57,173 bases of DNA from Rhodospirillales bacterium (lineage in GTDB: Bacteria; Pseudomonadota; Alphaproteobacteria; Rhodospirillales; JASLQF01). Where the stretch lies: contig JASLQF010000051.1 of the NCBI GenBank assembly GCA_030744625.1, positions 1 to 57,173 on the forward strand, read 5' to 3'. The first letter of the stretch is position 1; every line of letters starts with the position of its first letter. The notes under the pieces were generated by a model that ran no database searches, was not told the DNA's origin, and saw only the letters and a list, made by a program, of their open reading frames with translations. Of the stretch, positions 16,844 through 24,792 are shown piece by piece. A program made the translations under genes and the position numbers.

Positions 16844-18535
16844 ATGGGTGAAAACCAAACTGCGGCGGGAGGAGGGATGACACGCTACCTGCTTTCGCCC
16901 TATGTGCTTCTGGTGGTGGCGATCCTGTTCTGGGCCGGGAACTTCGTAGTCGGCCGCGCCATCTACGAGGACATCCCGCCGATGGCGCTCAGCTTCTGGC
17001 GCTGGGCCGTGGCGGGGGTGGTGCTGCTGCCGTTTACCGCCGTCGACGTGTGGCGCCACCGGGCCACTTTCGTGCGCCATTGGCGGCTGATGATCGTGCT
17101 CGCGTTCACCGGCGTCGTCATCTACCACACGTGCACCTATCTCGCCCTCAACACGACGACGGCCATCAACGTCGGCCTCATCTATGCCACGGCGCCCGTG
17201 CTGATCCCCATCATGTCGTATTTCCTGCACCGGCAACTGGTGACGCCGCGCCAGATGATCGGCATCGTCATTTCGCTAGTCGGCATGGTGACCATCATCA
17301 CGCGGGCCGACGCCGGCGTGCTCGCCGACTTCCAGTTCACGGCGGGGGACTTGTGGATGGTCGCGGCGATCACCGCGTTTTCGCTTTATTCGCCGCTTCT
17401 CAGGCTGCTGCCGGACGGGCTGCCGGCCATGGCCATGCTCATGGTGATCATCGTACTCGGTGTCGCCATCATGGCGCCGTTCTACGCCTGGGAGTTCACC
17501 GCCACCGGCGCCTTCGACGTTAACGAGGCCAGCCTATCGAGCATCTTATTCGTGGCGCTGTTCCCCTCGCTTATCTCCTACATCTGCTGGAACCGGGGCG
17601 TCGCCGAAGTCGGCGCCAACACGGCGGGCCAGTTCGTCTACCTGATCCCCGTATTCACCGCGGTCCTGGCGGTGGGCTTCTTGGGCGAGGAGCTGCGGTT
17701 TTTCCACTACGTGGGTACGGCGCTGATCTTCGCCGGCATCTATCTGTATATGAGTGCCTTGCGCGCCGTCGCCGTGCCGGTGCCGCGGCCGTTCGCCGAG
17801 TTGGAGGCGCTGGAGGCGCTGGCGGCGCTGGCGGCGGCGGACGAGGAAGAGGAAGAGGAAGAGGAAGAGGAAGAGGAAGAGTTGCCGCCATTCGCGGCGC
17901 CATCGCCCGACGCCATACCACCGGCGGTGGAGCCGCTGGAACCGCTGGCCCGCCTCCGCCCGCGGCCCCATTTCGGGTCCACTCAGGAGCCGGGGCCGTT
18001 GGAGCGCCTGCGTCCGCAGCCCCACGCCGAATCCAAGGTGGCTCCCACGGGGGCTCCCACGGGGGCTCCCACGGGGGCTCCAACGGGGGCTCCCACGGGG
18101 GCTCCAACGGGGGCTCCCACGGTGGTTCCTGTGGATCAACCGCTCGAACCCGAACCCGAACCCGAACCCGAGACCGAGCCCGAGCCCGAGGACGGAGATG
18201 TCTTGCAGTTGACCCCGAAAATGTCTTTCTCCGAAGGCTCGAGGGTCGTCTCGGCGCCGACGTCGAGCCAATCGGCGGACGTCCTTGCGGCGCTGGCTCG
18301 CGTCCACGACGCGCGGCGCGATTTGTCCGTGGGCGCCAGAAGCGCCACTTTCGACGGGGTGATCAAGGACATGCTGCACCCCATGCTCACCGAGTGGCTG
18401 GAGCGCAACTTGCCGGCGCTCATGGAACGCCTGGTGAAAAAGGAGCTCGACTTCATGGTGCGCCGCGGCCGCGTCGATGACTTGAGGGAGCTGGAGCGCC
18501 GCAAGGCGTTGCCGCGCCAGGGCGACGAGAGTTAG
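16844..18535 (+). CDS. DMT/EamA-family transporter fused to a PopZ-like (DUF2497) C-terminal domain
   Basis: One uninterrupted 563-residue frame. Residues of about 14-305 are a complete EamA transporter with two five-helix halves (VVAILFWAGNFVVGRAIYED; FVALFPSLISYICWNRGVAE). The tail of about 250 residues starts with helical, acidic sequence including a 13-Glu run (334-346), then seven APT(G) repeats (400-426), then an Glu-Pro stretch (435-450). It ends in helices with DVLAALARV and TFDGVIKDMLHPMLTEWLER, NLPALMERLVKKELDFM (502-535). That final block matches the DUF2497/PopZ C-terminal signature (MLRPML-x-WLD-x-NLP-x-x-VERLV). Canonical PopZ is soluble and self-assembles at poles; here it would be tethered to a membrane carrier. 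An alternative start at 16877 has an adjacent GGAGG. The GlcG-like gene follows 11 bases after the stop. Confidence 0.85.
   Translation: MGENQTAAGGGMTRYLLSPYVLLVVAILFWAGNFVVGRAIYEDIPPMALSFWRWAVAGVVLLPFTAVDVWRHRATFVRHWRLMIVLAFTGVVIYHTCTYLALNTTTAINVGLIYATAPVLIPIMSYFLHRQLVTPRQMIGIVISLVGMVTIITRADAGVLADFQFTAGDLWMVAAITAFSLYSPLLRLLPDGLPAMAMLMVIIVLGVAIMAPFYAWEFTATGAFDVNEASLSSILFVALFPSLISYICWNRGVAEVGANTAGQFVYLIPVFTAVLAVGFLGEELRFFHYVGTALIFAGIYLYMSALRAVAVPVPRPFAELEALEALAALAAADEEEEEEEEEEEEELPPFAAPSPDAIPPAVEPLEPLARLRPRPHFGSTQEPGPLERLRPQPHAESKVAPTGAPTGAPTGAPTGAPTGAPTGAPTVVPVDQPLEPEPEPEPETEPEPEDGDVLQLTPKMSFSEGSRVVSAPTSSQSADVLAALARVHDARRDLSVGARSATFDGVIKDMLHPMLTEWLERNLPALMERLVKKELDFMVRRGRVDDLRELERRKALPRQGDES
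17843..17881 (+). repeat. GAGGAA hexamer repeat coding poly-glutamate
   Basis: About 6.5 copies of GAGGAA encode 13 consecutive Glu residues in the transporter-PopZ fusion. Unit length is a multiple of three, so copy-number changes would alter linker length without breaking the frame. Confidence 0.9.
18041..18121 (+). repeat. 12-bp tandem repeat coding APTG units
   Basis: Nearly seven copies of a 12-bp unit (GCTCCCACGGGG, with two copies carrying a C-to-A change) encode APTG repeats in the linker before the PopZ-like helices. Confidence 0.92.
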
Positions 18536-18546
18536 AGGGCAAACCC

Positions 18547-18990
18547 ATGGCCAAACTGACCCTGGAGCAGGCATCGGCGATCGTCGACTCGGCGCTGGCC
18601 AGGGGCCGCGCCCTGGCGCTGAGCCCGATCTCGGTGGCGGTGCTCGATGACGGCGCCAATCTTATGGCCTTCAAGCGCGAGGACGGCCCGGGCGCGGCGC
18701 TCAGGCCCGCCATCGCCATCGCCATCGGCAAGGCGTGGGGTGCGGTGGGTATGGGGATGCCCTCGCGCTCCCTGGAAAAACGGGCGCTGGAGCGCCCCCA
18801 TCTGGTGGAGGCCCTGGTGGCGGCGTCGGGCGGCCGTCTGGTGCCGGTGGCCGGTGGCGTGCTAATCCGTGACGGCGACGGCGAGATCATCGGCGCCGTC
18901 GGCGTCACCGGCGACACTTCGGACAACGACGAGGCGTGTGCCGTGGCTGGAATCGAGGCGGCGGGGCTGATCCCCGACTGGGGCGAGTGA
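18547..18990 (+). CDS. GlcG/HbpS family heme-binding-like protein
   Basis: This compact 147-residue protein has the GlcG/HbpS (DUF336) pattern: LTLEQASAIVDSAL at the N-terminus, VAVLDDGANLMAFKREDG, and the Gly-rich GGVLIRDGDGEIIGAVGVTG near the C-terminus. Members are small alpha/beta proteins, some of which bind heme or act as accessory factors in catabolic operons. It lies 11 bases after the fusion gene and 26 bases before the SDR gene, so it is probably in the same transcript. Confidence 0.88.
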   Translation: MAKLTLEQASAIVDSALARGRALALSPISVAVLDDGANLMAFKREDGPGAALRPAIAIAIGKAWGAVGMGMPSRSLEKRALERPHLVEALVAASGGRLVPVAGGVLIRDGDGEIIGAVGVTGDTSDNDEACAVAGIEAAGLIPDWGE

Positions 18991-19016
18991 TCGCCGACAA
19001 CCAAGGAGAAGAGACC

Positions 19017-19772
19017 ATGAAGCTGGACGGCAGGGTTGCCATCGTCACCGGCGGCGCCAAGGGCATCGGCTGGACCATCGCCAAGGGGCTGGCGGCGGAG
19101 GGCGCGGCGCTGGTCATCGCCGACGTGGCGGGCGCCGAGGAGGCGGCCAATTCGCTCGGCAACGACGGCCACCGGGCCCTCGCGGTGACCGTCGACGTCA
19201 CCTCCGAGGACGACATGGCGCGCATGGTCGACGAGACGGTGCAAGCCTTCGGCACCGTCGACGTCCTGGTCAACAACGCCGGCATCTTCGCCGGGCTGAC
19301 CCCGAAGATCTTCGATGGGATCGACGCCGCCGAATGGCGCAAGGTGATGGACGTCAACGTGCTCGGCGTCTTCCTGGCGTCGCGCGCCGTCGTCGGGGTG
19401 ATGCGAAAGGGCGGCGGCGGGCGCATCGTCAACATTTCTTCCGGGGTCGCCTTCAAGGGCAATCCCATGGTGCTCCACTACGTGGCCAGCAAGGGTGCCG
19501 TGGTGTCGATGACCCGCGCCATGGCCCGCGAGCTCGGCACCGACAACATCCTGGTCAACAGCGTGGCGCCGGGCTTCACGCTGAGCCAGGGCATCGAGGA
19601 AAACATGGAGCGCTTCGAGATCTTCCGCGACCTTTCCATGAAGGGAAGGGCGCTCATGCGCGACCAGCACCCCGACGACATCGCCGGTGCCGTGATCTTT
19701 TTCGCGGCGCCCGAATCGGCCTTCATCACCGGCCAGAACCTGGTCGTCGACGGCGGCTCCCACATGCATTGA
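19017..19772 (+). CDS. Short-chain dehydrogenase/reductase, paralogue of the SDR at 9106
   Basis: This is a 251-residue classical SDR with TGGAKGIG (11-18), NNAG, catalytic Ser in NISSGVAFKG, YxxxK in LHYVASKGAV and GQNLVVDGG. AAGGAG at about 9 bases before the ATG supports the start. The FKG.P and LHYV.SKGAV stretches match the first SDR closely. As last gene of the 14-20 kb cluster it probably oxidises a hydroxy intermediate produced by the ligase/hydratase pair. Confidence 0.92.
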   Translation: MKLDGRVAIVTGGAKGIGWTIAKGLAAEGAALVIADVAGAEEAANSLGNDGHRALAVTVDVTSEDDMARMVDETVQAFGTVDVLVNNAGIFAGLTPKIFDGIDAAEWRKVMDVNVLGVFLASRAVVGVMRKGGGGRIVNISSGVAFKGNPMVLHYVASKGAVVSMTRAMARELGTDNILVNSVAPGFTLSQGIEENMERFEIFRDLSMKGRALMRDQHPDDIAGAVIFFAAPESAFITGQNLVVDGGSHMH

Positions 19773-19973
19773 GGGTGCGGCCTTCCCTCGACACCCGACA
19801 GGTTTATCAGCACACTGATTGCTTTGTTGACATGGGGCTCGCACATCGATCAACATCGGACTTGAATCGATGACAGTACGTTCCGCGTTCAGGGCATCCG
19901 ATCACGGGCTTTCATAACAAATATATAGTTACGAATTCTTAATGTAACAAAGAACCAAGCAAGAAGACCGGGA

Positions 19974-22289
19974 ATGTATACAGAATACTTGACGGAAGTT
20001 AAGAAGCTCCTAAAAGGAAAACCCTACAGTATTGTCGGGAAGAACGTAAGGCGGGTAGACGGCCTGGACAAAGTGACCGGCCGGGAAAAATATACCGCCG
20101 ACTTCCTGATCCCGAACGCCCTCGTTGTCCGCCCGGTGGGCAGTCCCCATCCCCACGCATGGATCAAGAATATCGACAAGTCCGGTGCCCTCGGGGTCCC
20201 CGGCGTGGTGAGCGTGATCACCGGCCGGGACATCCCAGCCAAGAATGAATGCGGATACTACATCAACGACCAGCCGTTGATGCCCACGGACAAGGTCAGG
20301 CATGTCGGGGAAATTGTCGCGTTGGTCGTTGCCGAGGACCTGGAGGCGGCCTGGGCCGGGGTCGATGCGCTGGTCGTGGAATACGACGAACTGCCGGCGG
20401 TCTTCGTTCCGCGGGAAGCGCTCGATGGCGATTTCAAGATCCATGACACCAAATCCCCGGAGACGGTCAAGATCCGCAAGGGCGATGCGGAAGCGGCCTT
20501 CCGGGAATGCGACGTGGTCATCGAGCGGACCTACAAGGCGGGCTCCCAGGATCATGCCTACATGGAGCCCGAAGCCGCCGTGGCGATCCCCGAGGAACGG
20601 GGATCGATATCGGTGATCAGCACCAACCAGAGCCCCTTCAGGGTGCGCGATGTGGTGTCGCGGGTGCTCGGCAAACCACAAGCCGACGTGAAGGTCGTGA
20701 CCCCCATGATCGGCGGCGGGTTCGGCGGCAAGGACACCTATGGTCCGATCATTTCCAGCTTTGTGGCCATCGCGGCGGTAACCACCGGCCGGCCGGCGAT
20801 GATGGTATTCACACGCAAGGAATCCCTCACACACCGCTACAAGAGATGTCCCTTCGATATGAGGTTCAAATCGGGGGCCACCAAGGACGGCAAGCTGAAG
20901 GCCATCGAGGTCGAGTACGCCGCCGATATCGGGGGCTACTCGGCCCATGCGATCAACTTGATGCAGCGGGCAGCCTACCACGCCACCGGTGTGTACGAGG
21001 TGCCCAACTGCAAGGTCACCGGTGTCGCCGTCTACACCAACAACCTTCCCTGCGCGGCCTTCAACGGATTCGGCAACCCCCAGATGGGCTTGGCCACGGA
21101 AAGCCAGATGGACTTGTTGGCCGAGGCCCTGAACATGGATCCGGTGGAGTTCCGGCTGAAAAACGCCCTGGTTCCCGGGTCACGCACCGGGACCAACCAG
21201 TTGCTGGACCATTCGGTGGGCATAAAGCCGTTGATCGAGCAGGTCGCGGCAAAGGCCGGGTGGGCCCGCAAGAAAGCGGCCTCGTCAAAATCGAATGGCG
21301 GTCGTATACGCCGCGGCATCGGAATCGGTTGCAGCTGGCACGGCAACGGCACGACCGGGTACAAGCAGGACTGGGCCGGTGCCTCCCTTATTCTCAATCC
21401 CGACGGCAGTGCCACCTATTGCACGGGTATCGTCGAAATCGGACAAGGAAGCATAACCGCCCACGCCATGATGGTGGCGGAAGTCCTGGGCATCCCGTTC
21501 GAATCGGTCAGGGTCGTTGGCAACGACACCAGCCGCATGCCCGACAGCGGAGAAACCCATGCCCAACGGGGGACCAGCATCGGGGGAACAGCCGCCGTGG
21601 ACGCGGCCTTGAAGTTGAGGAAGCGAATCAACGACGTGGCGGCGGAAGTTCTGGAATGCGCCGAGGACAACATCAGCATCGAGGACGGTTTTGTCTTCGA
21701 CGCGGAAAAACCCAACTACCGAATCCCGTTCAGCGATATCGCCAGGGAGATGTACAAACGCGGATCTCCGCCGTCCGAATATGGCTTCATATTGGCGAAC
21801 CGGGGGTTTGCCGACGCCGAGACAGGGCAGGGGGATACCTATGGGAGCTACAGCTTCGGCTGCATCATCGCCGAGGTTGAGGTGGACATGGATATGGGGC
21901 AGATCAGTGTGTCGAGGCTCTATCCAGGTGTGGAGGCCGGAAAGATTCTGCAGCCCGAGGTGGTCAGGGGGCAGATCAACGGGTGCTGCATGCTGGGAAT
22001 AGGATATGGCCTGACCGAAGCCGTGGTCAGGGATCAGGGAAGGATGCTCAACAATTCCTTGACCGATTACCTGGTCCCCACCATTCGGGACATGCCGAAA
22101 ATCGCCGATTATGTCGCCGTCGAGGAAGAGTACAGATATTCCGGATTCGGGGCCAAGGGCGTCGGGGAACTCGTCCTCATCGCCACGCCACTGGCAATCG
22201 TCAACGCGGTGTATGACGCCACCGGCGTCCAATTTTCCGAACTGCCCCTCAACCGCGAAAAAACCTTCTTTGCCCTGCGGGGGCTATAA
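19974..22289 (+). CDS. Molybdenum hydroxylase large subunit (xanthine/CO dehydrogenase family), operon A
   Basis: The 771-residue molybdopterin-binding subunit begins with a hammerhead domain (RRVDGLDKVTGREKYTADF) and contains GGGFGGK near 247, FNGFGNPQ, the cofactor loop SWHGNGTTGY and the catalytic glutamate E732 in GAKGVGE. It hydroxylates a carbon centre, often in an N-heterocycle or aldehyde, using water as oxygen donor. The order large-FAD-FeS with gaps of 3 bases or overlaps shows one operon. A 200-bp AT-richer gap upstream probably holds the promoter. The substrate is not evident; the CoxL active-site AYXCSFR motif is absent, so it is not a true CO dehydrogenase. Confidence 0.93.
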   Translation: MYTEYLTEVKKLLKGKPYSIVGKNVRRVDGLDKVTGREKYTADFLIPNALVVRPVGSPHPHAWIKNIDKSGALGVPGVVSVITGRDIPAKNECGYYINDQPLMPTDKVRHVGEIVALVVAEDLEAAWAGVDALVVEYDELPAVFVPREALDGDFKIHDTKSPETVKIRKGDAEAAFRECDVVIERTYKAGSQDHAYMEPEAAVAIPEERGSISVISTNQSPFRVRDVVSRVLGKPQADVKVVTPMIGGGFGGKDTYGPIISSFVAIAAVTTGRPAMMVFTRKESLTHRYKRCPFDMRFKSGATKDGKLKAIEVEYAADIGGYSAHAINLMQRAAYHATGVYEVPNCKVTGVAVYTNNLPCAAFNGFGNPQMGLATESQMDLLAEALNMDPVEFRLKNALVPGSRTGTNQLLDHSVGIKPLIEQVAAKAGWARKKAASSKSNGGRIRRGIGIGCSWHGNGTTGYKQDWAGASLILNPDGSATYCTGIVEIGQGSITAHAMMVAEVLGIPFESVRVVGNDTSRMPDSGETHAQRGTSIGGTAAVDAALKLRKRINDVAAEVLECAEDNISIEDGFVFDAEKPNYRIPFSDIAREMYKRGSPPSEYGFILANRGFADAETGQGDTYGSYSFGCIIAEVEVDMDMGQISVSRLYPGVEAGKILQPEVVRGQINGCCMLGIGYGLTEAVVRDQGRMLNNSLTDYLVPTIRDMPKIADYVAVEEEYRYSGFGAKGVGELVLIATPLAIVNAVYDATGVQFSELPLNREKTFFALRGL

Positions 22290-22292
22290 GCG

Positions 22293-23222
22293 ATGCAAAA
22301 TCAAACTAGGCCATTGGCGCCGTTCGAGTACTTTGCTCCTGGATCGCTGAAAGAGGCATTGACGCTGTTGCAAGAACTCGGTGCCGGCGTCCAATTGCTT
22401 GCCGGCGGCACCGACATGATCCAGCAACTGAAAGACCGCGTCGTGCGGCCGGAAGCCATCGTCGATCTGAGAAACGTCGAGGAATTGTCCATCATCGAGA
22501 TCAAGGGCGATACCCTGCATATCGGGGCCACCGCCACGCTCAATGAGATCAAGAATTCTCCCGACGTCCAACAGATGGCCCCCCTGGTTGTGGAAGCCAG
22601 CAGGGAGTTCGGTTCCCACATGCTGCGAAACAGGGCGACGGTTGGCGGCAACCTGTGTAACGCCTCGCCGTGTGCCGACCTTGCCCCGCCGTTGTTGGCC
22701 CTGGACGCTTCGGTTCTCCTGCGTGGGATGGACGCCGAGCGCTTGGTCCCGCTCACGGAATTCTTCGTCGGTGCGGGCGAAACGGTGTTGCGGCCGGGGG
22801 AGATGCTGCAAAGAATCGAGGTTCCCTGCCGCGACGGCCGCTCGGGTTACCTGAAACTGGGGCGAAGAAAGGGGTTCAACCTTTCGATCGTATCGGTGGC
22901 CGCCTTCGGGGCGACCGTGGACGGGAAGGTCGAGGATATCAAGGTGGCGCTTGGCGCCGTTGCCCCGACGCCGATTCGCAGCACGAAGGCGGAGGCCGAA
23001 CTCAGCGGCAATGCGATCAGCGAGGCCGCCATCGACAGGGCGGCCCAAATGGTGAGGCAGGACGTACAGGCGGAAGCCGATATCCGGGAGGCGACGTTTT
23101 CCCATGAGCGGGGGAGCGCGACATTCAGACGGGCGAGTTCGCCTTACAGGGTGGAAATCTCGGAAATCATGGCTCGCAGAGTCCTGACAGGAATCCTTAA
23201 CGGCGAAGGGGCGGGGAAATGA
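22293..23222 (+). CDS. Molybdenum hydroxylase FAD-binding subunit, operon A
   Basis: This 309-residue protein has the FAD-binding signatures LLAGGTDMIQQLKD and NRATVGGNLCNASPCADLAPPL of CoxM/XdhB-like subunits, followed by the CO dehydrogenase flavoprotein C-terminal domain. It carries electrons from the 2Fe-2S clusters to the acceptor. It starts 3 bases after the large-subunit stop, and its TGA overlaps the ATG of the FeS gene (ATGA), implying translational coupling. Confidence 0.93.
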   Translation: MQNQTRPLAPFEYFAPGSLKEALTLLQELGAGVQLLAGGTDMIQQLKDRVVRPEAIVDLRNVEELSIIEIKGDTLHIGATATLNEIKNSPDVQQMAPLVVEASREFGSHMLRNRATVGGNLCNASPCADLAPPLLALDASVLLRGMDAERLVPLTEFFVGAGETVLRPGEMLQRIEVPCRDGRSGYLKLGRRKGFNLSIVSVAAFGATVDGKVEDIKVALGAVAPTPIRSTKAEAELSGNAISEAAIDRAAQMVRQDVQAEADIREATFSHERGSATFRRASSPYRVEISEIMARRVLTGILNGEGAGK

Positions 23223-23677
23223 AATTCACCCTCAACGGCAAAGTCGTGGAGGAGGAGGTCGCCGCCAACGTGACCCTGCTGGAATTTCTGCGCGACAAAT
23301 TTAATCGGACCAGCGTCAAAATGGGATGCGACGAAGGCGAATGCGGGACCTGCACGGTCCTGTTGAACGGAGAGACGGTCAATTCGTGCCTCGTGCTTGC
23401 CGTGCAGGTGGAGAACCAGGAGGTGACCACGCTCGAGGGACTGGGCGAGAACGGGGAATTGGACGTCATTCAACGGGCGTTCCTGGAAAATTACGGGGCC
23501 CAGTGCGGGTTCTGCACGCCGGGGATGGTTCTCGCCACCAAGTCGCTGCTTGATCGAACCCCGATTCCATCCGAGGAGCAAATTAAAGAGGCTCTCGAGG
23601 GCAACCTTTGCCGGTGCACCGGATATCAGCAGATCATCGAATCGGTGTTGAAGGCGGCCGAGATGAGAACCGCTTAG
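23219..23677 (+). CDS. Molybdenum hydroxylase 2Fe-2S subunit, operon A
   Basis: This 152-residue iron-sulfur subunit has two cluster sites: a plant-ferredoxin type (GCDEGECGTCTVLLNG with a later NSC) and the helical C-terminal type (CGFCTPGM and CRCTGY). It passes electrons from the molybdenum centre to FAD. It overlaps the upstream gene by four bases. The amidohydrolase gene follows after 140 bases in which I see no other gene. Confidence 0.94.
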   Translation: MKFTLNGKVVEEEVAANVTLLEFLRDKFNRTSVKMGCDEGECGTCTVLLNGETVNSCLVLAVQVENQEVTTLEGLGENGELDVIQRAFLENYGAQCGFCTPGMVLATKSLLDRTPIPSEEQIKEALEGNLCRCTGYQQIIESVLKAAEMRTA

Positions 23678-23817
23678 CCGCGCTACCCCGCGCCCCCCCT
23701 CTTTCCGCCGCCGCGTCGGCCCTTGCCCGCTCCGGGCCGTCCCATTATCGTCGGCGCCAGGGCCGCGACGCGGGCCAGGAAAATCGCCAGAGAATTCGCC
23801 AGGGGGGAGCGCCAGCC

Positions 23818-24729
23818 ATGATCATCGATTGTCACATCCACGCCGGCGAGATCGGCAAGCATTACCCCAAGTGGTGGGTGGAGGAACTCTACCGCTCGTG
23901 GGGCGGCATACCGCAATGGGACGGCGGGCGGCCCAACATGACCGTCGGCGAGCGCCTCGTCCATCAGATGGACGAGCTCGGCATCGACATGATGTGCATC
24001 ATGACCTCGGACCACCGGCGCGTTTACGCCGACGACAAGGGGCCGTTCACGCCCAACGAATACCTGCTCGAGGTGCGCGATACCGCGCCCGAGCGCTTCG
24101 CGCTCACCTGCAGCGTCGATCCGCCACGCGACCCCTACGAGGCCATCCAGGAAATCGACAAGTGCGCCAAGGAGGGCTTCGCGGCGTGCAAGCTCTATCC
24201 CACCTACGACCACTTCGATCCCGGCGACGAGCGCATCTTCCCCATCTACGAGAAGCTCATCGAGCACGACATGCTGCTGCAGATCCACATGGGCTGGACG
24301 CCGTGCCAGAACGCGCCCATGAAATACCAGATGCCCTACCTCTTCGACGACGTGGCGTTGCGCTATCCCGAAATGCGCACCGTCATCTCGCATATGGGCT
24401 GGCCCAACTACGAGGAGTGCATGGCCCTCATCGCCAAGTGGGAGAACCTGCACGCCGACTTCGCCTACTGGGCGTGGTTCGGCCCCGAGTACGTGTTCAA
24501 GATCCTCAAGCAGTTCGGGCGCCTGTGCGGCTATGACAAGCTGGTCTACGGGTCCGAGAACTCCCACACCGCCCCCGGCATCGAGATGATGAAGGGCATG
24601 GGCGAGACGGCGCGTGAACTCGGCGTCGAGCCCATCGCGGATGGGGACATGGAAAAGATCATGTGGAAGAACGCGGCGCGCCTGTGGAAGATCGACGGCA
24701 AACTGCTGCCCGGCGATCCGGACGCCTAG
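23818..24729 (+). CDS. Amidohydrolase family (COG2159-type) metal-dependent hydrolase/decarboxylase
   Basis: The 303-residue TIM-barrel protein starts MIIDCHIHAG, the HxH metal pair (H6, H8) of amidohydrolase-2 proteins. Further candidate ligands are in LLQIHMGWTP, VISHMGWPN and the late acidic YGSENSHT. Members hydrolyse lactones or amides or decarboxylate aromatic acids such as ACMS. GGGGGGAG lies about 8 bases upstream of the ATG. Its place directly after operon A suggests it acts on the hydroxylated product, for instance in ring opening; this is inference. Confidence 0.88.
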   Translation: MIIDCHIHAGEIGKHYPKWWVEELYRSWGGIPQWDGGRPNMTVGERLVHQMDELGIDMMCIMTSDHRRVYADDKGPFTPNEYLLEVRDTAPERFALTCSVDPPRDPYEAIQEIDKCAKEGFAACKLYPTYDHFDPGDERIFPIYEKLIEHDMLLQIHMGWTPCQNAPMKYQMPYLFDDVALRYPEMRTVISHMGWPNYEECMALIAKWENLHADFAYWAWFGPEYVFKILKQFGRLCGYDKLVYGSENSHTAPGIEMMKGMGETARELGVEPIADGDMEKIMWKNAARLWKIDGKLLPGDPDA

Positions 24730-24743
24730 AGCGTTATCCGTTT
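24728..24743 (+). repeat. Short dispersed repeat-like element after amidohydrolase stop
   Basis: AGAGCGTTATCCGTTT resembles the 14-mer found at 43474 and 49451 (AGTGCGATCGTTTC). All three lie in short gaps beside gene ends, so they may be degenerate copies of one intergenic repeat family. Confidence 0.35.
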
Positions 24744-24757
24744 AGATATAATCACCG

Positions 24758-24792
24758 CTAGCGGGCCGGTCCGGGACCGGCCCCTACGCTAG
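24758..24792. terminator. Long inverted repeat between convergent genes
   Basis: CTAGCG (24758-24763) pairs with CGCTAG (24787-24792), and inside it GGCCGGTCC (24764-24772) pairs with GGACCGGCC (24774-24782). It lies between the + strand amidohydrolase stop and the - strand MBL stop, which it overlaps. It could stop transcription from both sides, but there is no T-tract. Confidence 0.5.

Noticed and set aside
15194..17236. A 680-codon open frame on the - strand
   Set aside because: Antisense to the acyl-CoA ligase and DMT transporter genes; no recognisable domain in the translation.
17740..18107. Serine- or proline-rich - strand frames over the repeat region
   Set aside because: They are the complement of the GAGGAA and GCTCCCACGGGG repeats and have no start signals.
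18041..18121. The 12-bp repeat as a possible CRISPR-like array
   Set aside because: Copies are directly abutted with no spacers and encode an in-frame APTG linker.
19974..23677. Operon A as aerobic CO dehydrogenase (coxLMS)
   Set aside because: The large subunit lacks the AYXCSFR active-site loop of form I CO dehydrogenase, and no cox accessory genes are nearby.
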